A stretch of 64,000 nt of DNA from Brevundimonas sp. (GTDB lineage Bacteria > Pseudomonadota > Alphaproteobacteria > Caulobacterales > Caulobacteraceae), in contig QFQU01000008.1 in assembly GCA_003248965.1 (NCBI GenBank), positions 1-64,000 on the forward strand. The letters are read 5' to 3'. Shown here in pieces: positions 1 to 7,944 of this stretch (position 1 is the stretch's first letter; each line of letters opens with the position of its first letter). The notes beneath the pieces were generated by a model. It saw nothing but the letters and a program-made list of their open reading frames with translations. It ran no database searches and was not told the origin of the DNA. Both the position numbers and the translations under genes were made by a program.

Positions 1-123
1 TCGCTCGTTTCATTCCGTCCGTCCTTTCAAGGGCCGGACTCTAGCTCCGCGTGGAGGAAATTCTCAGGGGCACGTCAGCCTGGCAAGATCGCAAGGCAGC
101 CGGGACAGAATAGGTAGAAATTC

Positions 124-160
124 CTATCCAGTGGGATAGATTCGTTCCGAATCGATTTCG
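124..160. promoter_or_regulatory. Candidate autoregulatory operators upstream of the S24 repressor
   Basis: Two small palindromes sit just before the start codon at 169. The first is CTATCC-AGTG-GGATAG at 124-139. The second has arms CCGAA and TTCGG at about 148-160. LexA/CI-like S24 repressors commonly bind such sites in their own promoter, so autoregulation is inferred. No promoter hexamers could be assigned with confidence. Confidence 0.35.
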
Positions 161-168
161 GACGTTTC

Positions 169-804
169 ATGACCCTGACACACGCCAGACTATGGGACGC
201 AGTGGACGCCCTGGCCCGACGCGAAGGCCTGTCGCCTTCGGGACTGGCGCGCCGGGCCGGTCTGGACGCCACCAGTTTCAACCCCTCCAAACGCTTCGGC
301 CCCGGCCAGCCGCCGCGTCCACGCTGGCCCTCGACCGAAAGCCTGATGCAGGTGCTGGCGACCACGGACCTGTCTCTGGGCGCGTTCGCCGACCTGGCGG
401 GCGACGGGTCTGATACGCCCGTGTCGATCCCCCTGCTGGGACTGGCGCGAGCCGGGCAGGACGGTTTCTTCGACGATGCGGGCCTGCCGACCGGCGACGG
501 CTGGGATCAGACCGAACTGCCCCGTGCGAAAGACAGCCTGTTCAGTCTGCAGATCACGGGGGACTCCATGGCGCCCCTGTACCGAGAGGGGGACCGGGTG
601 ATCGTGGACCGGGACGTGGCCCAGGTGCGGCGCGGCGACCGTGTCGTCGCCCGCCTGACATCGGGAGAAGTCGTGGCCAAGGAGGTCACGCGTCTGACCA
701 CCCGCGCTGTCACCTTGTCGTCGATCAACCCTGACTATCCCCCGCGCCTCGTCGCGCGCCGCGACATCGAATGGATGGCGCGGATTCTGTGGGTCAGCCA
801 ATAA
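169..804 (+). CDS. S24-family (LexA/CI-like) transcriptional repressor
   Basis: This is a 211-residue DNA-binding repressor with a C-terminal S24 peptidase-like domain. The N-terminal ~70 residues look like a helix-turn-helix (LSPSGLARRAGLD). The C-terminal half has the catalytic signature GDSMAP with Ser133 and the paired lysine at 171 (VVAKEV), so a self-cleaving or cleavage-derived fold is expected. The family includes LexA, phage CI and stand-alone stress regulators. No phage genes lie nearby, so it is probably a chromosomal regulator rather than a prophage repressor. Two palindromes immediately upstream suggest autoregulation. Its target genes cannot be read from this window. Confidence 0.85.
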   Translation: MTLTHARLWDAVDALARREGLSPSGLARRAGLDATSFNPSKRFGPGQPPRPRWPSTESLMQVLATTDLSLGAFADLAGDGSDTPVSIPLLGLARAGQDGFFDDAGLPTGDGWDQTELPRAKDSLFSLQITGDSMAPLYREGDRVIVDRDVAQVRRGDRVVARLTSGEVVAKEVTRLTTRAVTLSSINPDYPPRLVARRDIEWMARILWVSQ

Positions 805-834
805 AAAGCCCCGCCCGGCGAACCGGGCGGGGCC
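803..834. terminator. Bidirectional terminator, S24 repressor / SH3 protein
   Basis: An 11-bp perfect stem (808-818 with 823-833, loop CGAA) lies between convergent genes. An A run at 803-807 becomes a U run on the minus-strand transcript, so it suits the gene at 950-1429 best. The plus strand has only a weak T tract. Confidence 0.8.
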
Positions 835-949
835 TTGACGGCTCTGACGGCGAAGCCGCAGGCCTTCGGCCGACTGTCAGGCGAGACAGGACGGGGCGAT
901 AAGACCCGCCCGATCAGTCGGCCGCCACCCTTGGTTTTTGATTGGAACC

Positions 950-1429
950 TTAGTTGGTGGTGACGTAGTGGGCGTTCACCCAGCCACCGCCGGCGATCTG
1001 GATCCATTCACCTTGCGACCCCACGGCCGTGAAGGGCTGACCGGCCGACAGAGATCCTGCCGAGCGATAGTTGGTTCCGGGGCCCGAGCGGATGCGCAGA
1101 TTGGACGTGGCCCGATACTGACCGCGCGAGGCGTTGGCGTTGGCCGCAGCACGTGTCCGCTGCTGGTTGCAGCCGATATACGAACCGGCCGCAGCGCCGG
1201 CGCCCGCGCCGATCACCGTGCCGGCCGTGCGTTCGTTACGGGCCAGGTTAGAGCCCACCACGCCGCCGACGACGGCGCCGATCAGGGCGCCGGCCGCCTG
1301 ACGGCCGCCCGGGGCGTCGCAGTTGGTGACGCCGTTGGCTTGGGCCTGAGCCGCCATGGGGGCGGCGGTGACGAGGGCGGCGAGGGCGGCGGCGGTGGCC
1401 AGACCGGTGGTCATGATCTTCTTCGACAT
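950..1429 (-). CDS. Secreted glycine-zipper and SH3-domain envelope protein
   Basis: The product is a 159-residue exported protein. It has a signal peptide ending near AAQAQA, a glycine-zipper segment (GALIGAVVGGVVGSNLA, then VIGAGAGAAAGSYIG) and a C-terminal bacterial SH3 domain (NLRIRSGPGTNYRSAG, ending WVNAHYV). Glycine zippers associate with membranes, and SH3b domains often bind peptidoglycan, so a cell-envelope role is likely. I chose the ATG at 1429 because GGAGAA lies just upstream and a signal peptide follows; an ORF extends 15 codons further without support. Two cysteines (in TNCDAPG and IGCNQQ) could form a disulfide. The specific function is unknown. Confidence 0.8.
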   Translation of the reverse strand: MSKKIMTTGLATAAALAALVTAAPMAAQAQANGVTNCDAPGGRQAAGALIGAVVGGVVGSNLARNERTAGTVIGAGAGAAAGSYIGCNQQRTRAAANANASRGQYRATSNLRIRSGPGTNYRSAGSLSAGQPFTAVGSQGEWIQIAGGGWVNAHYVTTN

Positions 1430-1544
1430 GGCTGTTCTCCTGTCATCGCGTTGTCGATGGAGAGGACAATGCACAGCCGAAGCTGAAGGCTCCCGGAGCG
1501 TGGCCGTTATTTTCCGTTCATCTTCGTTTCAGCCGCCGCAGCCC

Positions 1545-3224
1545 CTATTTCGCCAGTTCGCCGTTGGCGCCCCTTTCGATCAGCGCGATCGTCTGCGGCA
1601 GGCCGTAGATGGCGGCGAAGGAGCCGAAGCGCGGCCCTTGCGACGCACCCAACAGCACCTCGTACAGCGCCCCGAACCAGGCCCGAAGCGGCTCGAAGGC
1701 ATGCGCCTTGCCCACCGCATAGACTTCGTTCTGGATCGTCTCGCCGTCGGTCGTGCCCGCAGGCAGCGCCTTCAACCGCTCAGCCAGATCCAGCAGCGCC
1801 GCCTTCTCCTGCTCCGTGGGCAGGCGATACGACTTCGTCGGCTTCACGAAGTCCTCGTAATAGTTCAGCGCATGACCCATCAGTCGGTCGAGCGTCGGCT
1901 CGGTCTCGGGCGTGGCTTCGGGCAGATATTTGGCGAAGTAGGCCCACAGCTGTTCCTTCGACGAGGCGTTGGCCACGCCGACGAGGTTCAGCAACAGGCT
2001 GAACGAGACCGGGCTGGCGACCTTCGGCGGATCGCCCGCATGGATCGACCAGACAGCGTTGTCGATCCGTTTGGCGGGCTCCTGGGTCTGGAACTGGTCG
2101 ATGAAGGACAGATAGTCGTCGATCGCCCGCGGGATGACGTTGAAGTGCAGGCTCTTGGCCGACTTCGGCGACTGGAACATGTACCAGCTCAGGCTCTCGG
2201 GCGTGCCGTAGCGCAGCCACTCGTCCATCGTCAGGCCGTTGCCCTTGGACTTGGAGATCTTCTTGCCCTCGATGTCGAGGAAGAGCTCATAGTTGAAGCC
2301 TTCCGGCGGCGTGCCGCCCAGCGCGCGGCAGACCTTTGAGCTTTCGCGCACGCTCTCGATCAGGTCCTTGCCCGACATTTCGTAGTCGACGTCCAGCGCG
2401 ACCCAGCGCATGGCCCAGTCGGGCTTCCACTGCAGCTTCACATGGCCCCCGGTGACGGGAACCTCGGTGCGATTGCCCGGCTCGCCCGCCGGGTCCTCGA
2501 AGGTGATGGTCCCCTTTTCGACGTTGCGCGCCAGGGTCGGCACCTGCAGCACATGACCGGTGATGGGGCTGATGGGCAGGAAGGGCGAATAGGTCGCGCG
2601 GCGCTCCTCGCCCAGGGTCGGCAGCATGATCGCCTGAACCGCGTCGAACCGCTCCAGCAGGGTCAGCAGCGTCGCGTCAAACCGGCCCGACCTGTAGGTC
2701 TCGGTCGAGGACATGAACTCGTAGTCGAAGCCGAAGCTGTCGAGGAAGGCCCGAAGGCGGGCGTTGTTGTGCGCGCCGAAGCTGTCATGCGTGTCGAAGG
2801 GATCGCGCACCTGGGTCAGGGGCTTGTGCAGGTCCTCGGTCAGCATCTGAGGGTTCGGCACGCCCTCGGGCACCTTGCGCAGACCATCCATATCGTCGCT
2901 GAAGGCGATCAGGCGTGTGGGCCAGCGGTCGCCGGTCAGGGCGCGGAAGGCGTTGCGCACCATGGTGGTGCGGGCCACCTCGCCGAAGGTGCCCATGTGC
3001 GGCAGGCCCGACGGACCGTAACCGGTCTCCAGGATCACCGGCCGTTGCAGCGCAGGAAACGTGGCCAGCGCCTCTTCGGTCTTGCCGGCGTCGATCAGCA
3101 GTTTGGCCGCGTCACGCTCGGCGTCGCTCAGCCGCTTCTTCAGAACGTGGTTCAGAAGGTTGCGGGCTTGCTCAAACGGCCAGGACTTGGCCTCGCGGGC
3201 GAGGGTTTCGAGGTTCTGCAGCAT
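1545..3224 (-). CDS. lysK: Lysyl-tRNA synthetase, class I
   Basis: This enzyme charges tRNA-Lys with lysine in the cytoplasm. It is the class I (archaeal-type) form, found in many alphaproteobacteria in place of class II LysS. The HIGH-like signature is PSGLPHMGTFGE and the KMSKS-like loop is KISKSKGNG. The 559-residue length is normal for bacterial members. The ATG at 3224 is preferred; the reading frame extends to a TTG at 3260, which adds 12 unconserved residues. It lies downstream of ridA on the same strand (42 nt gap) and may be co-transcribed with it. Confidence 0.95.
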   Translation of the reverse strand: MLQNLETLAREAKSWPFEQARNLLNHVLKKRLSDAERDAAKLLIDAGKTEEALATFPALQRPVILETGYGPSGLPHMGTFGEVARTTMVRNAFRALTGDRWPTRLIAFSDDMDGLRKVPEGVPNPQMLTEDLHKPLTQVRDPFDTHDSFGAHNNARLRAFLDSFGFDYEFMSSTETYRSGRFDATLLTLLERFDAVQAIMLPTLGEERRATYSPFLPISPITGHVLQVPTLARNVEKGTITFEDPAGEPGNRTEVPVTGGHVKLQWKPDWAMRWVALDVDYEMSGKDLIESVRESSKVCRALGGTPPEGFNYELFLDIEGKKISKSKGNGLTMDEWLRYGTPESLSWYMFQSPKSAKSLHFNVIPRAIDDYLSFIDQFQTQEPAKRIDNAVWSIHAGDPPKVASPVSFSLLLNLVGVANASSKEQLWAYFAKYLPEATPETEPTLDRLMGHALNYYEDFVKPTKSYRLPTEQEKAALLDLAERLKALPAGTTDGETIQNEVYAVGKAHAFEPLRAWFGALYEVLLGASQGPRFGSFAAIYGLPQTIALIERGANGELAK

Positions 3225-3266
3225 GGACGGCGGTTTGCAGGCTGCATACCGCCCGGTCAACCGTGA

Positions 3267-3611
3267 TCAGGCCCTGGCGGCGATTACGATGACCTCGACC
3301 TTGTAGTCGGGCGAGGCGAGCCGGCTTTCACCCGTCGCACGGGCGGGCGGATTGGCGGTGTCGACCCAGGCGTCCCAGACGCTGTTCATCGCGTCGAAGT
3401 CAGCCATGTCGGCCAGCCAGATCTGGGCCATCAGAATCTTGGACTTGTCGCTGCCTGCTTCCGCCAACAGGGCCTCGACCTCGGCCAGGGCGGTCCTGGT
3501 CTGGGCGATCACGTCGTCGCCCGGCTCTCCGACCTGGCCCGCCAGATAGACGGTGTCGCCGTGGACGACGGCTTCGCTCATGCGGGCGCCGGGCTGGATG
3601 CGGGTGATCAT
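3267..3611 (-). CDS. RidA/YjgF-family enamine/imine deaminase
   Basis: This is a 114-residue Rid-family protein. Family members hydrolyse reactive enamines and imines made by PLP enzymes such as threonine dehydratase. Typical family segments are VYLAGQVG, the mid region with ALLAEAGSDKSKILMAQIWL, and the C-terminal YKVEVIVIAA. The ATG at 3611 is preceded by AAGGACC; the ORF extends 14 codons upstream without support. The C-terminal residues suggest the RidA-like superfamily, but the subgroup (RidA or Rid1-7) cannot be fixed by eye. It sits next to an Lrp regulator and dadA, fitting an amino-acid catabolism neighbourhood. Confidence 0.85.
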   Translation of the reverse strand: MITRIQPGARMSEAVVHGDTVYLAGQVGEPGDDVIAQTRTALAEVEALLAEAGSDKSKILMAQIWLADMADFDAMNSVWDAWVDTANPPARATGESRLASPDYKVEVIVIAARA

Positions 3612-3713
3612 GGCGAAGGTCCTTTGAAAACGCCCCTCACCTATCGCCGCCAAGGCACGGCTGTCGAGCGTTTAGCGCCGGTCGAAGCGAGCCACGATCA
3701 GCTCCACACAGGT

Positions 3714-4160
3714 TCAGCCGCGCGCCGCCAGGACGTTGCGGATGGCCAGGCTGGAGTGGATGCGCGACACCCCCGGCAGACGCGACAGCACGTCCTTGTG
3801 GATCACCTCATAGGCGGCGATGTCGGGGGCCACAGCCCGGACGATATAGTCCGCCTCGCCTGCCATCAGATAGCAGTCGCGGATTTCCGGGTGGTTGCGC
3901 ACCGCCGCCTCGAACCGGCGCATGTGGTCGTCGGTCTGCTTCTCCAGCGTGATCTCGACATAGGCGACGACCCCGTCGTCGGCGTCGTTGGCCAGAATGG
4001 CGGCGTAACCCCGGATCACGCCCCGCTCCTCCAGGCGGCGGACGCGGCGCAGGCAGGCCGAGGGCGACAGGCCCACCGCAGAAGCCAGGTCTGCGTTGCT
4101 GATCCGCCCGTCGGCGCGCAGCCGTTGCAGAAGGCGGTGATCGATAGGGTCGAGCAGCAT
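3714..4160 (-). CDS. Lrp/AsnC-family regulator, divergent from dadA
   Basis: This 148-residue regulator has an N-terminal winged helix (LDPIDHRLLQRLRADGRISNADLA, recognition helix around LSPSACLRRVRRLEE) and a C-terminal RAM/ACT-like ligand domain (residues ~65-145). It is transcribed away from dadA, so by the usual logic of this family it probably controls dadA in response to an amino acid such as alanine. The 134-nt intergenic region holds inverted repeats abutting its start codon. It is a DadR/BkdR-type local regulator rather than global Lrp, an inference from position. Confidence 0.85.
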   Translation of the reverse strand: MLLDPIDHRLLQRLRADGRISNADLASAVGLSPSACLRRVRRLEERGVIRGYAAILANDADDGVVAYVEITLEKQTDDHMRRFEAAVRNHPEIRDCYLMAGEADYIVRAVAPDIAAYEVIHKDVLSRLPGVSRIHSSLAIRNVLAARG

Positions 4161-4228
4161 CGCAATTATCCGTCGTTTTATCGCATATTATTGCGTTTTC
4201 AGCCTATCAGTCGCCGTCCATTGCGCAA
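4161..4228. promoter_or_regulatory. Candidate Lrp-type operator between the regulator and dadA
   Basis: The AT-rich stretch right after the regulator's start codon has CGCAAT at 4161-4166 and its exact complement ATTGCG at 4190-4195. A second palindrome, TTGCGCAA, is at 4221-4228. The arms share the TTGCG core. Regular spacing of such sites suits a multimeric Lrp-family protein. Binding is inferred. Confidence 0.4.
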
Positions 4229-4294
4229 ACAGGCAGGATCGTCGATGCAAAGCGCGTCTATCCTGACGTTTCAAACGGCGAATTGCAGGTCGAT

Positions 4295-5581
4295 ATGCGG
4301 GTTCTGGTTCTGGGTTCTGGCGTCATCGGCGTCACCACCGCCTGGTATCTGAGCCAGGCCGGCCATGAGGTCGTCGTGGTCGACCGCGAGGCGGGTCCGG
4401 CGCTGGAGACCAGCTTCGCCAACGCCGGCCAGGTGTCGCCCGGCTATTCGGCGCCGTGGGCCGCGCCCTCCATTCCGGTCAAGGCGATGAAGTGGCTGCT
4501 GATGCGCCATGCGCCCCTGATCATCCGGCCCCGGCTGGACATGGCCATGATCCGCTGGACCGTGGCGATGCTGAGGAACTGCACACACACGCGCTATGCG
4601 CTGAACAAGGGGCGGATGGTGCGCCTGGCCGAATATAGCCGCGATCAGTTGGACCTGCTGCGTCGCGAGACGGACATCGCCTATGACGGCCGCCAGCAAG
4701 GCACGCTGCAGCTGTTCCGCACCGAGAAACAGCTGGCCGACGTGCACAAGGACGTGGACGTGCTGAAGGCGCAGGGCGTGCCGTGCGAGGTGCTGGACCC
4801 CGCCGGCTGTATCGCGGCCGAACCGGGGCTGGCGGCGTCGGACGTCGGCTTCGTCGGGGGGCTGCGTCTGCCCAACGACGAGACGGGCGACTGTTTCCTG
4901 TTCACCAACGCCCTGGCCCGGATGGCGGCCGAGCGCGGGGTGGTCTTCCATCAGGGCGTGGACATCCAGGCGCTGGAGACCGCCGACGGGCGGGTCGTGG
5001 GCGCGCGGACCAGCCAGGGCGTCCTGACCGCCGACGCGGTGGTGGTGGCCCTGGGGTCCTATTCGCCGCGCATGGTGGCGCCGCTGGGCCTGAAACTGCC
5101 GGTTTACCCCGTGAAGGGCTATTCGATCACGGCCCGGATCACCGACGCCGACCGGGCGCCCGTCTCCACCGTCATGGACGAAAGCTACAAGGTGGCCATC
5201 ACCCGCCTGGGCGACCGCATCCGCGTCGGCGGCATGGCCGAGTTGTCGGGCTACAACAATAGCCTGCCCCATCTGCGCCGCGAGACGCTGGAACAGTCGG
5301 TCGGCAGCCTGTTCCCCGGCGGCGGCGACCTGAAGGGCGCCAGCTACTGGTCCGGCCTGCGGCCGATGACGCCGGACGGCACGCCGGTGATCGGGGCGAC
5401 CCAGGTTCCAGGCCTGTATCTGAACACCGGCCACGGCACCCTGGGCTGGACCATGGCCTGCGGCTCTGCCCGCGTCCTGGCCGACCTGATGGACGGCAAG
5501 ACGCCCGAGATCGAGGCGCACGACCTGTCCCTGAACCGCTATGGCGCCTGGGCCGGGGCGTTCGCGCCGGGTTACGACTGA
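4295..5581 (+). CDS. dadA: D-amino acid dehydrogenase (DadA-type FAD enzyme)
   Basis: This flavoprotein oxidises D-amino acids, classically D-alanine, to 2-oxo acids and ammonia, passing electrons to the respiratory chain. The N-terminus carries the FAD-binding Rossmann motif VLVLGSGVIGVTTAWYL, followed by the DadA-type segment with NAGQVSPGYSAPWAAP. The C-terminus has GLRPMTPDGTPVIG and NTGHGTLGWTMACGSA, typical of the family. Length (428 residues) is normal. The ATG at 4295 is chosen; a TTG four codons upstream is less likely. It diverges from an Lrp-family gene, a common arrangement for D-alanine catabolism. No alanine racemase follows, since queA is next. Confidence 0.9.
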   Translation: MRVLVLGSGVIGVTTAWYLSQAGHEVVVVDREAGPALETSFANAGQVSPGYSAPWAAPSIPVKAMKWLLMRHAPLIIRPRLDMAMIRWTVAMLRNCTHTRYALNKGRMVRLAEYSRDQLDLLRRETDIAYDGRQQGTLQLFRTEKQLADVHKDVDVLKAQGVPCEVLDPAGCIAAEPGLAASDVGFVGGLRLPNDETGDCFLFTNALARMAAERGVVFHQGVDIQALETADGRVVGARTSQGVLTADAVVVALGSYSPRMVAPLGLKLPVYPVKGYSITARITDADRAPVSTVMDESYKVAITRLGDRIRVGGMAELSGYNNSLPHLRRETLEQSVGSLFPGGGDLKGASYWSGLRPMTPDGTPVIGATQVPGLYLNTGHGTLGWTMACGSARVLADLMDGKTPEIEAHDLSLNRYGAWAGAFAPGYD

Positions 5582-5586
5582 CATCT

Positions 5587-5686
5587 GGACTCCGGAAAAC
5601 GGAGTCCGGACAGTCCGATTGGTCCGGACAGTCCGAAATTGGGACTTTGGAAAAACAGAGTCCGAACAGTCCGATCAGTCCGAAAT
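5587..5686. repeat. Clustered AGTCCG repeats with a hairpin after dadA
   Basis: Directly after the dadA stop codon is an 8-bp perfect hairpin, GGACTCCG (5587-5594) and CGGAGTCC (5600-5607), loop GAAAA. Several GTCCG-containing units follow (5604, 5613, 5622, 5631, and again near 5660-5681). The block 5587-5638 is approximately repeated at 5642-5686, beginning GGACTTTGGAAAAACA and ending CAGTCCGAAAT. No plausible protein is encoded in the 273-nt gap 5582-5854. The hairpin lacks a T run, so it is not a classical terminator. Confidence 0.7.
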
Positions 5687-5854
5687 CACGCTGTCAAAGA
5701 CCGTGCGTCAGCTTACCACGGCGATGGGGCGTGATCGGAAAACGGCGGGCTGAGTGGAAAATCCGCAGAGAAAACAAGGTGCGAGGCGTCGGCGACAGGC
5801 GCGCAGACCGCCGCGACGTGGCGCGCGCCGCCGGACATCCCTATAGAGCGCGCG

Positions 5855-6940
5855 ATGAAGACCACCGATTTCGATTTCGACCTGCCTGAGGACCGCATCG
5901 CCCTGCGGCCCGCCGATCCGCGCGATTCCGCCCGGCTGCTGGTGGTCAGCGGCGACGCACTGGAAGACCGGATCGTGCGCGATCTGCCGGACTTTCTGCG
6001 GCCCGGCGACGCCCTGGTGTTCAACGACACGCGGGTTATCCCGGCGCGGCTGTCGGGCGTGCGCCAGCGTGTCGGGCCGGAAGGCGAAACCCTGACGGTC
6101 GAGGTCGAGGCCACCCTGCACCACCGCGACGCGCCCGACGTCTGGTCCGCCTTCATGAAGCCGGGCAAACGGATCAAGCCGGGCGACCGGATAAGGTTCG
6201 GCGCCCATGGCGACGCCGCCTGCGACCTGGGCCGTCTGGACGCCACCGTCACGGCCAAGGGCGACGACGGCCTGATCACCCTGAGGTTCGACCTGTCCGG
6301 CCCGGCGCTGGACGACGCCATCCGCGATGTCGGGGTCATGCCCCTGCCGCCCTATATCGCCGCCAAACGGCCCGAGGACGACCGCGACCGCAGCGATTAT
6401 CAGACCGTCTTCGCCGAACACGACGGATCGGTCGCCGCGCCCACGGCGGGCCTGCATTTCACCCCCGCCCTGCTGGACGCCATCCGCGCGCGCGGCGTCT
6501 CGACCCACGCCGTGACCCTGCATGTGGGGGCCGGCACCTTCCTGCCGGTCAAGGTCGATGATCTGGCCGACCACACGATGCATAGCGAATGGGGCGAGGT
6601 TTCACCGGAGACCGCCGCCGCCCTGAATGCGGTTCATGCAAAGGGGGGCCGCATCGTCTGCGTCGGCACCACCTCCCTGCGTCTGCTGGAAAGCGCGACG
6701 CGCGAGGACGGCGAGATCCGACCCTTCCATGGAGACACGGCCATCTTCATCACACCCGGCTATCGGTTCCGGGCGGTCGATGTGCTGATGACCAACTTCC
6801 ACCTGCCCAGATCGACGCTATTCATGCTGGTCAGCGCCTTCGCCGGTCAGGCGACGATGAAGGCGGCCTATGCTCATGCGGTGGCCGAGCAGTATCGGTT
6901 CTATTCCTACGGCGACGGATCGCTGCTGTTTCGGGCGTAA
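5855..6940 (+). CDS. queA: S-adenosylmethionine:tRNA ribosyltransferase-isomerase
   Basis: QueA transfers and isomerises the ribosyl group of S-adenosylmethionine onto 7-aminomethyl-7-deazaguanine in tRNA, giving epoxyqueuosine. The 361-residue protein starts TTDFDFDLPEDRIALRPA and contains VFNDTRVIPARLSG, APTAGLHFT, HVGAGTFLPVK and CVGTTSLRLLES, all hallmarks of the family. It lies alone, between the dadA repeat region and a palindromic element. No other queuosine gene is in the window. Confidence 0.95.
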   Translation: MKTTDFDFDLPEDRIALRPADPRDSARLLVVSGDALEDRIVRDLPDFLRPGDALVFNDTRVIPARLSGVRQRVGPEGETLTVEVEATLHHRDAPDVWSAFMKPGKRIKPGDRIRFGAHGDAACDLGRLDATVTAKGDDGLITLRFDLSGPALDDAIRDVGVMPLPPYIAAKRPEDDRDRSDYQTVFAEHDGSVAAPTAGLHFTPALLDAIRARGVSTHAVTLHVGAGTFLPVKVDDLADHTMHSEWGEVSPETAAALNAVHAKGGRIVCVGTTSLRLLESATREDGEIRPFHGDTAIFITPGYRFRAVDVLMTNFHLPRSTLFMLVSAFAGQATMKAAYAHAVAEQYRFYSYGDGSLLFRA

Positions 6941-6964
6941 GACACAGGTGGGCCTCCCACTTCC

Positions 6965-7091
6965 GTCATTCCGGGGCTGAGCGCAGAGAAGAACCCGGAA
7001 CCCAGGGCCCCAGGCGCGCTGCTGGAACCATTCAAGGCCGAATGCGAGCCTCCTGGGTTCCGGGTTCGTCCTTCGGACGTCCCGGGATGAC
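6965..7091. repeat. Palindromic intergenic element between queA and pdxH
   Basis: A 127-nt imperfect palindrome fills most of the gap between two convergent genes. The inner arms are a perfect 16-bp inverted repeat, GAACCCGGAACCCAGG at 6991-7006 and its complement at 7052-7067. The outer arms (6965-6976 and 7080-7091) match in 10 of 12 positions. Such GTCATTCCGGG-type elements recur between genes in Caulobacterales. It could form a large hairpin that ends both transcripts. Confidence 0.75.
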
Positions 7092-7121
7092 GGCCGCAAC
7101 CGGACGGTCGATTGGCCGTAG

Positions 7122-7796
7122 TCACGGCCAGAGGCGTTCGCGGGTCCAGGCGTCGCCGTCGCGAGTGAAGCGCAGCCGGTCGTGCAGGCGGAAGGGCCGG
7201 TCACGCCAGAACTCCACCGTCGTCGGCGTGACGCGCCAGCCGCTCCAGCGTTCGGGGCGGGGCACGTCCTGGCCTTCGAACCGGGCGGTCTCGCGCGCCA
7301 CGGCGGTTTCCAGCGCCTGGCGCGAGGCCAGCGGCCGCGACTGATCCGAGGCCCAGGCGCCGATGCGGCTTTCGCGCGCGCGGCTGGCGAAATAGGCGTC
7401 CGCCTCCTGGGCCGTGACGGGCTGGACCGTTCCGCGCACGCGGACCTGGCGTCGCAGGGTCTTCCAGTGAAAGGTCAGGGCCGCGACGGGATGGGCGGCC
7501 AGTTCCTGCCCCTTGGCGCTTTCGCGGTTGGAATAGAAGGTGAAGCCGCGCGCATCCACGTCCTTCAGCAGCACGATGCGCGCATCGGGCAGGCCCTCGG
7601 CGTCCAGGGTGGACAGGGTCATGGCGTTGGGATCGTTGATCTCATGCGCCGCGGCCTCGGCCAGCCACTGGGTGAACAGACCGATGGGTTCGGGCCTGTC
7701 GAAGAGGGTCTCGTCGCCATTGGCGGCCAGGGCGGCGGCGTAGTCGCGGGCGTACTCCTCACGCGACGGGCTGGGCGGGATCACGGGTGCGGTCAT
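7122..7796 (-). CDS. pdxH: Pyridoxamine/pyridoxine 5'-phosphate oxidase
   Basis: PdxH oxidises pyridoxine- or pyridoxamine-5'-phosphate to pyridoxal phosphate using FMN and oxygen. Family segments include DPNAMTLSTLDAEGLPDARIVLLK, FTFYSNRESAKGQEL, ALTFHWKTLRRQVRVRG and the C-terminal RLHDRLRFTR with a terminal ERLWP. The 224-residue length is normal. It diverges from a DnaJ-like gene and converges on queA across the palindromic element. Confidence 0.95.
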   Translation of the reverse strand: MTAPVIPPSPSREEYARDYAAALAANGDETLFDRPEPIGLFTQWLAEAAAHEINDPNAMTLSTLDAEGLPDARIVLLKDVDARGFTFYSNRESAKGQELAAHPVAALTFHWKTLRRQVRVRGTVQPVTAQEADAYFASRARESRIGAWASDQSRPLASRQALETAVARETARFEGQDVPRPERWSGWRVTPTTVEFWRDRPFRLHDRLRFTRDGDAWTRERLWP

Positions 7797-7899
7797 GAGA
7801 CGGGTCTAGCGGCTCCGACGCGCGCTGAAAATGATCCGTATCAAACGGGGCGACGCCCAGGGGCTGAAGCCGCGCCGCGCGCGACAGGCCAAACAGGGA

Positions 7900-7919
7900 C
7901 ACGGTTAACCGTGCGTTGA
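7900..7919 (+). promoter_or_regulatory. Palindrome and CtrA-like box upstream of the DnaJ-like gene
   Basis: CACGGTTAACCGTG (7900-7913) is a perfect 14-bp palindrome. Its TTAA (7905-7908) is followed by 7 nt and TTGA (7916-7919). The Caulobacter cell-cycle regulator CtrA binds TTAA-N7-TTAA, so this is one mismatch from consensus. It lies 25 nt before the start codon at 7945. CtrA control is inferred only. Confidence 0.35.
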
Positions 7920-7944
7920 CCCTGATCGGACGAAGGTCGGGGGG

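Noticed and set aside
169..804. Prophage repressor
   Set aside because: No integrase, phage structural or attachment-site signals occur in the next kilobases.
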